From the NCBI RefSeq assembly GCF_003350505.1, contig NZ_QQAY01000003.1:1-64000 (forward strand): a stretch of 64,000 bases of DNA. Direction: 5' to 3'. The DNA is from Falsibacillus pallidus (GTDB lineage Bacteria; Bacillota; Bacilli; Bacillales; DSM-25281). Made by a program: the position numbers and the translations under genes. Of the stretch, positions 8,240-16,547 are shown one piece after another. The stretch's first letter is position 1; each line of letters begins with the position of its first letter. The notes below the pieces were generated by a model. It ran no database searches. It had not been told where the DNA came from and saw only the letters and a program-made list of their open reading frames with translations.

Positions 8240-9208
8240 TCATTTTAAAGTTTTGACAAGCCAAGCAGCCCCGATGACGCCCGCATCATTTCCTAAAGAA
8301 GCGATGGCCAATGATGTTGAAGCGGCAACAGTCGGGAAGGCAAATTTTTTGAAGTATCCTTTTACGTGATCCAATAGGATATCCCCTGCTTTGGATACCC
8401 CTCCACCAATGACGATATTCTCAGGATTCATCGCATTGCCCAGGTTTGCCAATGCAAGCCCAAGATAAAATCCAAGCTGATCCACTACTTTTAAAGCGAG
8501 CTCATCATTGTCTTTCGCAGCATCGAATATATCTTTTGAAGTTATATTTTCAGAAGATGAAATTTTTTCTCTGAGAACCGAAGGAAGATCGGTGGAATTC
8601 ATGGCTTCTTTTGCAAGTCGGACGACACCTGTTGCAGATGCAACGGTTTCTAGACAACCGGTTTTCCCGCAATTGCACGGAGCTCCATTTTCAGGTACAA
8701 CCGTAATGTGTCCGATCTCTCCGCCTGCGCCTTTCACTCCATGTACAATTTGGCCATTGGCGATGATGCCGCCGCCCACACCGGTGCCAAGAGTCACGCA
8801 GATCGTATCCTTTGATCCGTTGCCTGCCCCTTTCCACATTTCACCAAGTGCTGCACAGTTTGCATCATTATCAATGATGGCAGGAAGGTTAGTTTCGACT
8901 TCAAGCAGATCCTTTAGAGGATAGTTGCTCTCCCATCCTAAGTTAACGGCTTCATAGATGATGCCCTTTGACATATCGACAGGCCCTGGGGCACCCATTC
9001 CGACACCCGCCAATTTTTCTTTAGGCTGGTCAAGCTCTTCTAATTTCTCATCGATCGATTTGGCAATATTGATAATGATATTTTTGCCTTTATTATTCGT
9101 ATCTGTCGGGATTTCCCATTTATGAAGGATCTCCCCGTATGTATTCAAGAAAGCAAACTTTGTAGTGGTTCCACCAAGGTCCACTCCTACTAGCCATTTT
9201 TCCATCAT
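8240..9208 (-). CDS. glcK: ROK-family glucokinase
   Basis: A 322-residue ROK-family sugar kinase that phosphorylates glucose with ATP in the cytoplasm. Visible motifs are the phosphate-binding VDLGGTTTK at the N-terminus, the catalytic aspartate in [22 protein letters not shown], the ROK signature with GGEIGH and the zinc-binding [10 protein letters not shown] near residue 175. It lies directly downstream of yqgQ, as in B. subtilis. The start is placed at the ATG at 9208 (GGTGAG upstream); the ATG at 9205 is equally possible, and GTG codons at 9217-9220 are less likely. Confidence 0.93.
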   Translation of the reverse strand: MMEKWLVGVDLGGTTTKFAFLNTYGEILHKWEIPTDTNNKGKNIIINIAKSIDEKLEELDQPKEKLAGVGMGAPGPVDMSKGIIYEAVNLGWESNYPLKDLLEVETNLPAIIDNDANCAALGEMWKGAGNGSKDTICVTLGTGVGGGIIANGQIVHGVKGAGGEIGHITVVPENGAPCNCGKTGCLETVASATGVVRLAKEAMNSTDLPSVLREKISSSENITSKDIFDAAKDNDELALKVVDQLGFYLGLALANLGNAMNPENIVIGGGVSKAGDILLDHVKGYFKKFAFPTVAASTSLAIASLGNDAGVIGAAWLVKTLK

Positions 9209-9219
9209 TTCACTCACCA

Positions 9220-9429
9220 CTATTTCTGTTTTTTTAGTTGTTTTTCTTTCAAGGCTTCCTGCCTGATGACGATCAATGCATTCTGAAACTCTTTGACATC
9301 AATCAATTTCCCTTGATAAAGTTCTTTAAATTCTTCTTCCATCAGTTCCAGGTCTACGAGGCGGTCACCCATATAAATGATGATTCCGAATCTTTTTAAA
9401 AACTGCTGCAGATCATAATATGATTTCAA
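9220..9429 (-). CDS. yqgQ: DUF910 small protein YqgQ
   Basis: A 69-residue charged helical protein matching the YqgQ/DUF910 family, which has a three-helix fold and unknown function; the related B. subtilis protein has been suggested to bind nucleic acid. It starts with TTG, 13 bases after a GGAGG site. Its stop lies 11 bases before the glcK ATG, so the two are co-transcribed, as in other Bacillaceae. Confidence 0.85.
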   Translation of the reverse strand: MKSYYDLQQFLKRFGIIIYMGDRLVDLELMEEEFKELYQGKLIDVKEFQNALIVIRQEALKEKQLKKQK

Positions 9430-9551
9430 TTTAAATGCTTTGCCTCCATATCTGTTCTATAGAAAAGTATAAATTATTTTCAGCAAAAACGAAAGCGCTG
9501 CCTTTTATAAATAGAACAAACACCGCTGTTGATTTCCTTTCCATAAGAATG

Positions 9552-9581
9552 AAAAACAGCTCCCCTGCTTGCGGGAGCTGC
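9552..9581 (-). terminator. Terminator of the GerA/SpoVAF-type gene
   Basis: CAGCTCCC and GGGAGCTG arms with a loop of about eight bases; on the minus strand TTTTTC follows. Confidence 0.8.
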
Positions 9582-9592
9582 CAAATGTTAGA

Positions 9593-11053
9593 TTATCGAT
9601 CCGGATCTTTCGGATGGAGGAAGCGCGGCCTCCGATTTTTTAATGGAATAGGAGACCGAAGCAAAACATCCCTGAACGCCCTCATATTAAATGGAATGAA
9701 CGGCCACATATAGGGGACGCCGAATGATTTCAGTCTCGTCAGCATAATGATCCAAAGGAATGTGGCAATGACGAACCCTTTCATGCCAAATAAAGCGGTG
9801 CATACCAGCAAATAGATCCTCACCAGGCGATTCGCAAGACTCAATTCATAACTTGGCGTTGCAAAGGTGCCGATTGCCGCTACTGCCATATAAAGAATTA
9901 CATCATTGATGAAAATCCCCACTTCAACGGCCACCTGTCCGATCATCAATGCTGCCACAAGCCCCAATGCGGTACCAAGGGAAGTCGGCGTATGTATGGC
10001 CGCCATCCTAAGTATATCAATTCCTAATTCAATCAGGATAAGTTGAAGCAGCAATGGGACTGGTCCGGAGCCATCCGGGCCGATAGAGAAGAATTCAATG
10101 GGCAATAGCTCTGGCTGGATAGTGAATAAATACCATAAAGGAAGAAGGAAAATTGAGGCCCATACTGCCAGAAATCTGACTAGCCTAAGGTAGGCACCGA
10201 CTAGTGGTTTATTGCGGTATTCTTCTATATGTTGAAGGTGATGCCAATAAGTCGTAGGCGTGATCAAAACACTGGGGGACCCATCCACGATGATGCACAC
10301 ATGTCCTTCATACAAATGGGCTGCAGCCGTATCCGGCCTTTCTGTGTATCGGACCATTGGATATGGGTTCCAATGCCTGCCGGAAACGAACTCTTCGATC
10401 GTCTTTTCTGCCATTGGCAATCCATCTGTATCAATTTTTGATAAGGAATTTTTTATTTTTTCCACAAGCTCCGGATCTGCAATATCCTCCAAATAGCAAA
10501 CCACCACATCCGTTTTTGACCGTCTTCCGATCTGCAAATATTCCATCCTGAGAGTCCTGTCCCGTATCCGTCTTCTGGTCAAGGCCGTATTAAACACCAA
10601 GGTTTCAACATAGCCATCCCTTGATCCCCTTACCACCCGTTCAAGATCCGGCTCTTGCGGACCCCTGACAGGATAGGTGCGGGCATCAATCAGTATCGCT
10701 TTGTCGATGCCATCAACGAAAAGTGCAGTAGGACCTGCAAGCACCGTATCGACGACTTGATTCAAATCATCTTTTTCTTCTACTTCAACATACGGTATGT
10801 ACCGCTTCAACAGCATATCCAACGGGTCATTTTCAAGCTGCCCTTCATCGAGTCCTGCGAGAAGCTTCATGAGATAGTGGAGGATATCGTCTTTCACGAA
10901 ACCATCCACGAGGAACATGACCATCCTTCTCCCCGCATAGGATAGGTCGAGCTGGATGACGTCAAAGCTTTTATCTACCGCCATCGCGTTTTTCATATAT
11001 TCAATGTTTTCATCGATAGATGATGAAACTAGCTTTTTTTCCATTTGATACAA
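9593..11053 (-). CDS. GerA-family (SpoVAF-like) spore germination membrane protein
   Basis: A 486-residue GerA-type A-subunit. A cytoplasmic N-terminal half of about 290 residues carries the family block GPTALFVDGIDKAILID...YPVRGPQEPDLERVVRGSRDGYVETL. About five membrane helices follow (290-450), including the conserved segment HTPTSLGTALGLVAALMIGQVAVEVG. Length and lack of a serine-rich tail are closer to SpoVAF than to nutrient receptor GerAA. No B or C receptor subunit, spoVA gene or YetF/FigP-type gene is adjacent, so it is a solitary copy. The TTG at 11053 lies eight bases after AAGGGAG; a GTG at 11062 would overlap the site. Expression in the forespore is expected but no SigG promoter was verified. 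Confidence 0.85.
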   Translation of the reverse strand: MYQMEKKLVSSSIDENIEYMKNAMAVDKSFDVIQLDLSYAGRRMVMFLVDGFVKDDILHYLMKLLAGLDEGQLENDPLDMLLKRYIPYVEVEEKDDLNQVVDTVLAGPTALFVDGIDKAILIDARTYPVRGPQEPDLERVVRGSRDGYVETLVFNTALTRRRIRDRTLRMEYLQIGRRSKTDVVVCYLEDIADPELVEKIKNSLSKIDTDGLPMAEKTIEEFVSGRHWNPYPMVRYTERPDTAAAHLYEGHVCIIVDGSPSVLITPTTYWHHLQHIEEYRNKPLVGAYLRLVRFLAVWASIFLLPLWYLFTIQPELLPIEFFSIGPDGSGPVPLLLQLILIELGIDILRMAAIHTPTSLGTALGLVAALMIGQVAVEVGIFINDVILYMAVAAIGTFATPSYELSLANRLVRIYLLVCTALFGMKGFVIATFLWIIMLTRLKSFGVPYMWPFIPFNMRAFRDVLLRSPIPLKNRRPRFLHPKDPDR

Positions 11054-11184
11054 TATGCGCACTCCCTTACAACCATACTAGCTTCCATCATGGTCAAAGA
11101 GGCAGAAAAAAATACTAGAGAGACGTCATATACAGCATGCTTGAATCATATACTTGTCCTAATCATAGGAAAGGAGCGGCTGCA

Positions 11185-12069
11185 GTGAAAAATAAAAACC
11201 TCCAGATATTTATGGCATTCCTTCTATTTATTGTGATTGGCTATTCTATTTTTGCTTCAGCTAATCCTGATGCAAAGGAAAGCATCACCTATTTCCCCAT
11301 CGATAAGGAAGCCATTTTCCTGAAAGCCTCTAATTCAATCACAATTAAAGAAAATGTGAATCAAGGCTCCTATTCGGCACAGTGGAAAATGGAATCAGAA
11401 CTGAATCAACGTGCATATTTAAGGCAGGACATAGGTTTTCTATACAGCAACGGAATCCTGGCGGCAAAAATGAATAAATGGGGTCAGAATGTTTCTTTCC
11501 TGAAGAATGAAAGCACCTATACATCAAATGAAAGCAGCCTCCTGCAAAGTGTGGGGCTTCATTATGCGGAGATCCATGGTAAAGGAAATGGAGAAATCAC
11601 AAGTGCTCAAAGGATGTCTCAGGATCAAATATATGCCATCCAATCAAAATGGAGCCGCCCTTCTTCATTTCGCGTCCCTTCGAGCAATGAAGAGAAGCAG
11701 TGGAAGAACATAATCGATCAATTGATACAGCAAAAAGTTGACTATTGGGAAGGAAAAACGTTGGAAAAACTTCCGTTGCAGAAACAAAACAATTATATTT
11801 TCTTATTGACTGAAATTCCTTCCTACAACGATAAACCACTTCCTGGCTTTACGAAAAGCCAATCGGATACTATCATCGGAAATCTATGGGAAGGACTCTA
11901 TAAAAACTATTTCCTTGGAATCAAATTAAAAAACGGCACTATCGAGGATCCCCTCGGAAGCACCGTTCCTATTATATTCTTGGATAAAAACCGGCGGGAG
12001 CTTCTGGTTGCCTTCTTAACCAAGTCGGGTGAATCCATTGAATTGAAGCAAAAAATCCCAGCCTATTAA
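11185..12069 (+). CDS. Unknown secreted or membrane-anchored protein
   Basis: I do not recognise this 294-residue protein. It starts with a positively charged end and one hydrophobic segment (about residues 6-24, LQIFMAFLLFIVIGYSIFAS), which may be a signal peptide or an anchor, so the remaining 270 residues probably lie outside the membrane. The exported part is polar with no cysteine motif and ends in a beta-rich region (PIIFLDKNRRELLVAF). GTG at 11185 follows AAAGGAG by eight bases; an upstream ATG at 11137 has no ribosome site. It is transcribed away from the germination gene and meets gluP tail to tail, the two stop codons overlapping at TTAA. Confidence 0.7.
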   Translation: MKNKNLQIFMAFLLFIVIGYSIFASANPDAKESITYFPIDKEAIFLKASNSITIKENVNQGSYSAQWKMESELNQRAYLRQDIGFLYSNGILAAKMNKWGQNVSFLKNESTYTSNESSLLQSVGLHYAEIHGKGNGEITSAQRMSQDQIYAIQSKWSRPSSFRVPSSNEEKQWKNIIDQLIQQKVDYWEGKTLEKLPLQKQNNYIFLLTEIPSYNDKPLPGFTKSQSDTIIGNLWEGLYKNYFLGIKLKNGTIEDPLGSTVPIIFLDKNRRELLVAFLTKSGESIELKQKIPAY

Positions 12070-13622
12070 TTGGATGAACCGGATAATGATTCAAGTTGAT
12101 CCAATAAGGTTTTATATTTTTTATCATCTGAATACTGCAGCGCCTTTTCAACTTCTTTTTTGGCTTGATCATAGTCTCCTTCATCATAGTAAAGAAGCGC
12201 GAGATTGTAATGTGCCTCATGAAAAGATGGCTCAAGCTTCACTGCCTTCTGGAGGTGTTCTTTTGCAGAAGGATATGCTTCCTCTTTCATTTCGGCAAAT
12301 GATAGGAAGAAGTAAGTAAGCGCATTTCCCTCATGGCTGCTGAGATAGTCTTCCAAGAGGTTTTGTGCATCTGAATAGTTCTTATCCTGGATATATTCCT
12401 GAGCAAGGATATTCACTGAATCAGGACCCTGGTTTGCTGCACTGTATCGATAGCCGTAAAACAGGAATCCAGCAGCAGCTGCCAAGGAGATCAGCAAGAA
12501 AAGCAGCTGCTTCCTTAGCTTTTTTTGCTTAGGGAAATGCACGGCACCCGTCGCTAAGAACCCACCAATTAATCCTCCGATATGGCCTGCATTATCAATT
12601 CCAGAAGATGTGAATCCGAATACTAGATTGATGGCGATGACAACAAGTACGTTTGTCCCCATTGTACGAAAGAACAGATTCGGATACACAGAACCAAAAT
12701 AGAGAAGCGCCCCAAAACAGCCAAAAATGGCGCCGCTCGCTCCTGCGGATAAATGATCGGAAAAAACGAAGCTTGCCACTGACCCGGAAAAACCCGCAAA
12801 TAAGTAAATCCAAAGGAAACGAAGTCTGCCATATATCTTTTCGACAGCTGGCCCCAAGAAATAAAGGGCCAGCGAGTTCATCAATAAATGAAGAAGTCCT
12901 ATATGCAGGAAGATCGGTGCAAAGAATCTCCACCATTCCCCTTGAAGGATCAATGGATTGTATTTGGCCCCAAACTTAATAAGCGTCTCTGAGTTCGTAC
13001 TGCCTCCACTGATTTCCAACAGCAGGAACATGATGACTTGGATCCCTAAAAAGATATAGGTGAAAAAAGGCTTCCCGAATTCAAAAAGACCACGTTCTGT
13101 TTCTTCCCTTTTTGCAGAAGTCTGGATGACGGATTGCTGAAGCCCTTCAACGGTCGCTTCATCCTCTGAACTCTCATTGATAGAAATAGGTGAAGGCGGC
13201 TGCAATAATGAGTTCAATTGGTGAACTCCATTTTGCCAATCATTCATTAGAATCATAATAGAAGTTACTTCGACCTTTTGATCTAAAGAAGTAAAAGGTT
13301 TTTCCAGCCTGAATTGATACTCATCAACAGGAGGGAAATCTGAAATATAGACATTCTGAACTTTAACATTTCTCTTATGAAAGGCCGTCCTGATGTTCTC
13401 GCCATTCCTTGCCGTCCACTCAATTTCCTGCTGGAGCCTGTTGCTCCAATCTACATCGTGATTTGTCAGCCTGATGACGGGTGCATGTTTTTGAGAGACA
13501 TTCTCCATCCAAATTTCATTCTGATTGCTTGATATCTTCAATAATCGGTAATTATTTTTTTCAACCAATTCATTAGCGATTTTCCAAAAAAGCCACTCTC
13601 TCTTAACGTCCAACCCATTCAC
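12066..13622 (-). CDS. gluP: Rhomboid-family intramembrane protease with TPR repeats, GluP (YqgP)
   Basis: A 518-residue rhomboid protease. Residues 1-180 form a cytosolic domain. The six-to-seven-helix rhomboid core follows, with HIGLLHLLMNS, the catalytic serine in GASGAIFG and the catalytic histidine in GHIGGLIGG. The C-terminal 110 residues contain TPR units (HYNLALLYYDEGDYDQAKKEVEKALQ). B. subtilis YqgP cleaves the magnesium transporter MgtE with FtsH. The start lies near 13622 (GTG) or 13613 (TTG); no strong ribosome site is seen. An open extension to 13760 runs into a palindromic repeat and is not protein-like. It converges on the unknown gene ending at 12069. Confidence 0.9.
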   Translation of the reverse strand: MNGLDVKREWLFWKIANELVEKNNYRLLKISSNQNEIWMENVSQKHAPVIRLTNHDVDWSNRLQQEIEWTARNGENIRTAFHKRNVKVQNVYISDFPPVDEYQFRLEKPFTSLDQKVEVTSIMILMNDWQNGVHQLNSLLQPPSPISINESSEDEATVEGLQQSVIQTSAKREETERGLFEFGKPFFTYIFLGIQVIMFLLLEISGGSTNSETLIKFGAKYNPLILQGEWWRFFAPIFLHIGLLHLLMNSLALYFLGPAVEKIYGRLRFLWIYLFAGFSGSVASFVFSDHLSAGASGAIFGCFGALLYFGSVYPNLFFRTMGTNVLVVIAINLVFGFTSSGIDNAGHIGGLIGGFLATGAVHFPKQKKLRKQLLFLLISLAAAAGFLFYGYRYSAANQGPDSVNILAQEYIQDKNYSDAQNLLEDYLSSHEGNALTYFFLSFAEMKEEAYPSAKEHLQKAVKLEPSFHEAHYNLALLYYDEGDYDQAKKEVEKALQYSDDKKYKTLLDQLESLSGSSN

Positions 13623-13710
13623 TACTTTCCACCCATTTTCATACAGCCTGGGCGTTTTTTCTTTTACTATACAAAACAGGACAAAGAGGTGTAAAGCGAT
13701 AGGGTGATAG

Positions 13711-13857
13711 AAAAGCGGAGCCGGCTGTTCAGAGGCGCAGAGGTTGGACTGAAGCACCACGAGATAAAGGAAACACGTTGAGCGACAGCGAACCGATGTT
13801 GACTTATCGTAAGTGTGCTGAAGGAAACCTCCCAGCCTCTAGCCGGCGGAGCTGGAC
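13711..13857 (+). repeat. Palindromic repeat, type B copy
   Basis: Starts AAAAGCGGAGCCGGC and ends GCCGGCGGAGCTGGAC; the outer arms (GCCGGCT...AGAGGC and GCCTCTAGCCGGC) pair. The inner sequence (GCACCACGAGATAAAGGAA, then GACTTATCGTAAGTGTGCTGA) closely matches the copy at 20.5-20.66 kb in inverted orientation. It is the first of three elements in tandem. Confidence 0.85.
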
Positions 13858-13861
13858 AAAG

Positions 13862-13975
13862 AAAAGCGGATGCGCCCTGATCAGCCCCGACCAGCATAAG
13901 ACGGAACTCGAAGGAAATCCTGATTTCCGTAGAGGTGCGGCTTATGACTCGAGGGGCTGGGCGCTGAAGCTGGAC
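13862..13975 (+). repeat. Palindromic repeat, type A copy
   Basis: Nested arms GCGCC/GGCGC, AGCCCC/GGGGCT, CATAAG/CTTATG and GGAAAT/ATTTCC form one long hairpin about 110 bases long. It matches copies at 29.7, 39.8 and 44.2 kb. It is joined to its neighbours by GGACAAAGAAAAGCGG. Confidence 0.9.
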
Positions 13976-13979
13976 AAAG

Positions 13980-14016
13980 AAAAGCGGAAGCGCCCTGGTC
14001 AGCCCCTGGAGCTACA
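13980..14016 (+). repeat. Internally deleted palindromic repeat
   Basis: Keeps the left end AAAAGCGGAAGCGCC, then AGCCCC and GGAGCT; the whole central hairpin of type A is missing. Confidence 0.7.
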
Positions 14017-14052
14017 GAACATCACTCTGAATTTGTTATACTTCTTAGCCAT

Positions 14053-14082
14053 AAAAAAAAGACCTGTATCTTCTACAGGTCT
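14053..14082 (-). terminator. Terminator of yqgO
   Basis: On the minus strand AGACCTGTA-GAAGA-TACAGGTCT is followed by eight T. The stem begins at the yqgO stop codon. Confidence 0.9.
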
Positions 14083-14260
14083 ACAGGAAAGTGCTTTGAA
14101 TCATCTTTGAACGGAATCCCGGGATATTCATAGCAAATTTCACAATCATTTTGCGCAGAATAAAATTTCCCAGCATTACGTTCATTACACGATACCTGTA
14201 TCGATAAGCTACCACAAACAACAAAATCGGAATCGTCCATTTCCAAAGTCCATTAGACAT
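14081..14260 (-). CDS. yqgO: Small YqgO-like membrane protein
   Basis: A 59-residue protein with one hydrophobic segment (about residues 6-20, TIPILLFVVAY) followed by a basic, arginine-rich stretch (RYRYRV) and a C-terminal amphipathic part ending QSTFL. Its place between gluP (yqgP) and the yqgN-type gene, and its length, match B. subtilis YqgO; this is a synteny call and sequence identity could not be checked. GGAGG lies seven bases before the chosen ATG at 14260. Function is unknown. Confidence 0.65.
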   Translation of the reverse strand: MSNGLWKWTIPILLFVVAYRYRYRVMNVMLGNFILRKMIVKFAMNIPGFRSKMIQSTFL

Positions 14261-14325
14261 TTTCATCCCTCCTGACGTTATTTTGCAGCAATATGGGAGA
14301 AATATCCGATAGACTTCAATTTTTA

Positions 14326-15117
14326 TCAAAAATAAATGAACAAAATCAGCAGGCCCGCCAGAAGTGGGGAGATAAAATTCACCGTTTCATTAGTCACAAA
14401 CTTCCACCCTTTTACTTTTTGGGTAGTTCTGCTGCAATGAATGGTTTTTTCAGTTTTCAATTTACATTTCCTACATTGATATTCCACTTGCAGGAATGCT
14501 CCGAAAACAGTATCAGCCACGCTTCCCAAAAATCCCGATAATGTAATCCAAATCAAAGCATAAGCCCCTATCCCCCAAAACAAGACAAGGCTGATCACCG
14601 CAATGAATGCTGCTCCAGCCAGAGCTGCTAGGGTTCCAAGCATTGACACTGCACCAGATGTCCCCTTTTGGACAAAACGGAATGAGCGGATGGAGTATGG
14701 CTTGCCTCTGCTTAAAACCCCGAGTTCGGATGCCCACGTATCTGCATTGGCTGCAGCAAGGCAGGCGCAGAAGCAAATCAGCCATACCTCTTGTGGTTCA
14801 GCGATATTGGCCATGCAAAATATCGCTGCAGGTCCTCCGTTTGCAGCCACTTGCTGCCAATCTCTCCGGGAACCTTTAGCTGCTATCTCTTCCACCTGAC
14901 TTTTTTCAGAAGCCTTGAAGCGGGATAAGAGACTGGATGAAAGAAAAAAGGCTCCCAATATAAGCAAGCCTCTCAGGCCGAATGAAACAGCGATGATTTC
15001 ACCGCAAATAAAAGCTGCTGCACCACCTGAATATGAAAGGCTTTTGGTTTTTATTCCAGCTGTGCAAATGATGAAGATGAAAATGGATAATAGTATTACT
15101 TCAATCACGACAATCAA
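14326..15117 (-). CDS. DUF92 family multi-pass membrane protein
   Basis: A 263-residue integral membrane protein of the DUF92 (TIGR00297) family, with about six hydrophobic helices and the conserved ANADTWASELG segment near residue 122 and FLGSVADT(V)FGAFLQVEYQC near 195. Plant members (VTE6) are phytyl-phosphate kinases, which suggests a polyprenol-phosphate or CTP-dependent lipid kinase role, but the bacterial function is unproven. It overlaps the 3' end of the 5-formyl-THF cyclo-ligase gene by 17 bases, so the two are translationally linked. The cysteine-containing loop CRKCKLKTEKTIHC is a possible metal site. Confidence 0.75.
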   Translation of the reverse strand: MIVVIEVILLSIFIFIICTAGIKTKSLSYSGGAAAFICGEIIAVSFGLRGLLILGAFFLSSSLLSRFKASEKSQVEEIAAKGSRRDWQQVAANGGPAAIFCMANIAEPQEVWLICFCACLAAANADTWASELGVLSRGKPYSIRSFRFVQKGTSGAVSMLGTLAALAGAAFIAVISLVLFWGIGAYALIWITLSGFLGSVADTVFGAFLQVEYQCRKCKLKTEKTIHCSRTTQKVKGWKFVTNETVNFISPLLAGLLILFIYF

Positions 15118-15664
15118 TGACTTCTCTTTCCACTATGATTTTTTGAACTGGTATATCAAAACTTTCGACAGGGAGTGACTCAACGATTTGTTCTTTGAAT
15201 GCCAGTGAAACAGTCGATCCTTCAAAATCGGATAAATACCGGTCAAAATAGCCTCCGCCAAACCCAATGCGGAAACCATTTTTTTGGTAGGCGAGCCCGG
15301 GCACTATCATTAAGTCGATGCCCCCTTTTTGAATGGCAGTTGTACATTCTTTAGGCTCATATAGTCCAAAGAAGACACGTTCTAAATCGGTGAAAGCCGT
15401 TAAATGCTTAAAAACCATTTCCTTATTTTCCGGCAGGCATTTTGGTACTGCTGCCCTCTTTCCTTCATCCCAGGCACGTTTAATGATGCTCCATGTATCA
15501 AGTTCCGGAGAATTCGATACGGTAATCCCAATTGTGTGGGCATTTTTCCATTCTGGTGTGCTGAACAGTGTGCTTGCTGTTAAGTAGGAGTTTTGTGCAT
15601 GTTCAAGAAATGTAAGTGCATCAAGCTTCTTTTTGATTTCTTTTCGCAATTCTTTCTTATCCAT
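15101..15664 (-). CDS. yqgN: 5-formyltetrahydrofolate cyclo-ligase
   Basis: A 187-residue cytoplasmic enzyme that converts 5-formyl-THF to 5,10-methenyl-THF with ATP, in one-carbon metabolism. Motifs visible are KKELRKEIKKKL at the N-terminus, the substrate-binding region with AAVPKC near residue 75, DLMIVPGLAYQKNGFRIGFGGGYFDRYL (about 120-148), which is the family hallmark, and the EQIVESLP end. The ATG at 15664 follows AAGGGGA by eight bases; the longer frame reads through the rpmG terminator and is not credible. It lies 64 bases below rpmG but behind a terminator. Confidence 0.92.
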   Translation of the reverse strand: MDKKELRKEIKKKLDALTFLEHAQNSYLTASTLFSTPEWKNAHTIGITVSNSPELDTWSIIKRAWDEGKRAAVPKCLPENKEMVFKHLTAFTDLERVFFGLYEPKECTTAIQKGGIDLMIVPGLAYQKNGFRIGFGGGYFDRYLSDFEGSTVSLAFKEQIVESLPVESFDIPVQKIIVEREVIDCRD

Positions 15665-15698
15665 TTGTCTGATCCCCTTTAAACAGAAAAATATGTAA

Positions 15699-15729
15699 TA
15701 AAAAAAGCAGTGGGAAGATCCCAGCTGCT
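15699..15729 (-). terminator. Terminator of rpmG
   Basis: On the minus strand AGCAGCTGGGA-TCT-TCCCACTGCT forms a stem with one mismatch, followed by seven T. Confidence 0.85.
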
Positions 15730-15878
15730 TACTTTGTTTCGCGGTGTAATGTAACACGCTTTTCTCTTGGGCAATATTTTTTAAGCTCAAGACGATCAGG
15801 GTTGTTACGCTTGTTTTTTGTAGAAATATAGTTACGCTCGCTGCAATCAGTGCAAGCCAAAGTGATATTTACACGCAT
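15729..15878 (-). CDS. rpmG: 50S ribosomal protein L33
   Basis: A 49-residue basic protein, [12 protein letters not shown] at the start and TLHRETK at the end, which is bL33. A zinc-ribbon half CTDC is present near residues 9-12, but the second half has only one cysteine (KKYCPREKR), so three of the four cysteines of the C+ form remain. GGAGGG precedes the ATG. It is the RpmGA-position copy beside yqgN, as in B. subtilis, and is followed by its own terminator. Confidence 0.95.
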   Translation of the reverse strand: MRVNITLACTDCSERNYISTKNKRNNPDRLELKKYCPREKRVTLHRETK

Positions 15879-15938
15879 GATTTTCCCTCCAAACTCTAAA
15901 TTGCATTCTTCTACTATTCGTACGACTTTTATATAATA

Positions 15939-16520
15939 TCACTTTTTTATTTTAAATGCTAGTCCGATTTTAAGACCTTCACTGATTTTTAATAAATCAT
16001 CGATTTCTTCTCCCATTAACGACCAAATTGCACCTTCAATCCTTGTAAAACCTTGGCATGAATAATCAAAACACAAAACACTCGCTGCTTCTCCTTTCAC
16101 AATCGGCTGGTAGGCAGCAGGATGCGTAAATAATTCAGGCAGGCTTCTTTCTTTCATCCACGAAAAAGTACTTTGTCTCGTAAATCCATTATCCATTTTT
16201 CCATCCACCAGGTATACAAAGCCTTCAAGGAAATGGACGCTGTGGGAATGCAGCGGAGGAAGCAGCGCTACATGGTCCTTTTCGCAATCAATGGGTTCGT
16301 TTATAATAAGGAGTTTTCCTTTTTTTAGTTCCGATGTGTTGTTTTCAATCGAAATGTCAAGCATCCTTCCATCTGGGGAAAAGGATTCATTCATACATAT
16401 ATTCATTCCAGTGATATCGGATAGCTCAGCTTCCTCATAAATATGACCGGATTCTGCTTCCATTAAATAGACTCTCATGTTTAGCTGGTGTGAACACGCA
16501 GCTGCTCTTGCCGTCGTCAT
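15939..16520 (-). CDS. Unknown protein, third gene of the DUF4912/GT operon
   Basis: I do not recognise this 193-residue protein. It is soluble, beta-rich by composition (alternating hydrophobic runs such as LLIINEP, HSVHFLEGFVYLVDGK, SVLCFDYSC), with no signal peptide or membrane helix. The ATG at 16520 lies eight bases after AAAGGAGG, 27 bases below the glycosyltransferase stop, so it is the last gene of that operon. A role in the same carbohydrate process is inferred from position only. It may bind sugar polymers or proteins; no catalytic motif is evident. Confidence 0.65.
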   Translation of the reverse strand: MTTARAAACSHQLNMRVYLMEAESGHIYEEAELSDITGMNICMNESFSPDGRMLDISIENNTSELKKGKLLIINEPIDCEKDHVALLPPLHSHSVHFLEGFVYLVDGKMDNGFTRQSTFSWMKERSLPELFTHPAAYQPIVKGEAASVLCFDYSCQGFTRIEGAIWSLMGEEIDDLLKISEGLKIGLAFKIKK

Positions 16521-16547
16521 ACCATGCCCCTCCTTTGCGCTTGAATT

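Noticed and set aside
8508-8924. 138-residue plus-strand ORF opposite glcK
   Set aside because: It is a shadow of the well-supported glucokinase gene.
13623-13760. N-terminal extension of the GluP reading frame
   Set aside because: It reads into the palindromic repeat region, lacks a ribosome site and is absent from the known YqgP sequence.
13711-13975. Structured non-coding RNA gene
   Set aside because: The same sequences recur at several unrelated junctions, so a dispersed repeat explains them better; a transcribed role was not excluded.
13711-14016. CRISPR array
   Set aside because: The repeats are long, palindromic and of different types, with no regular spacers and no cas genes.
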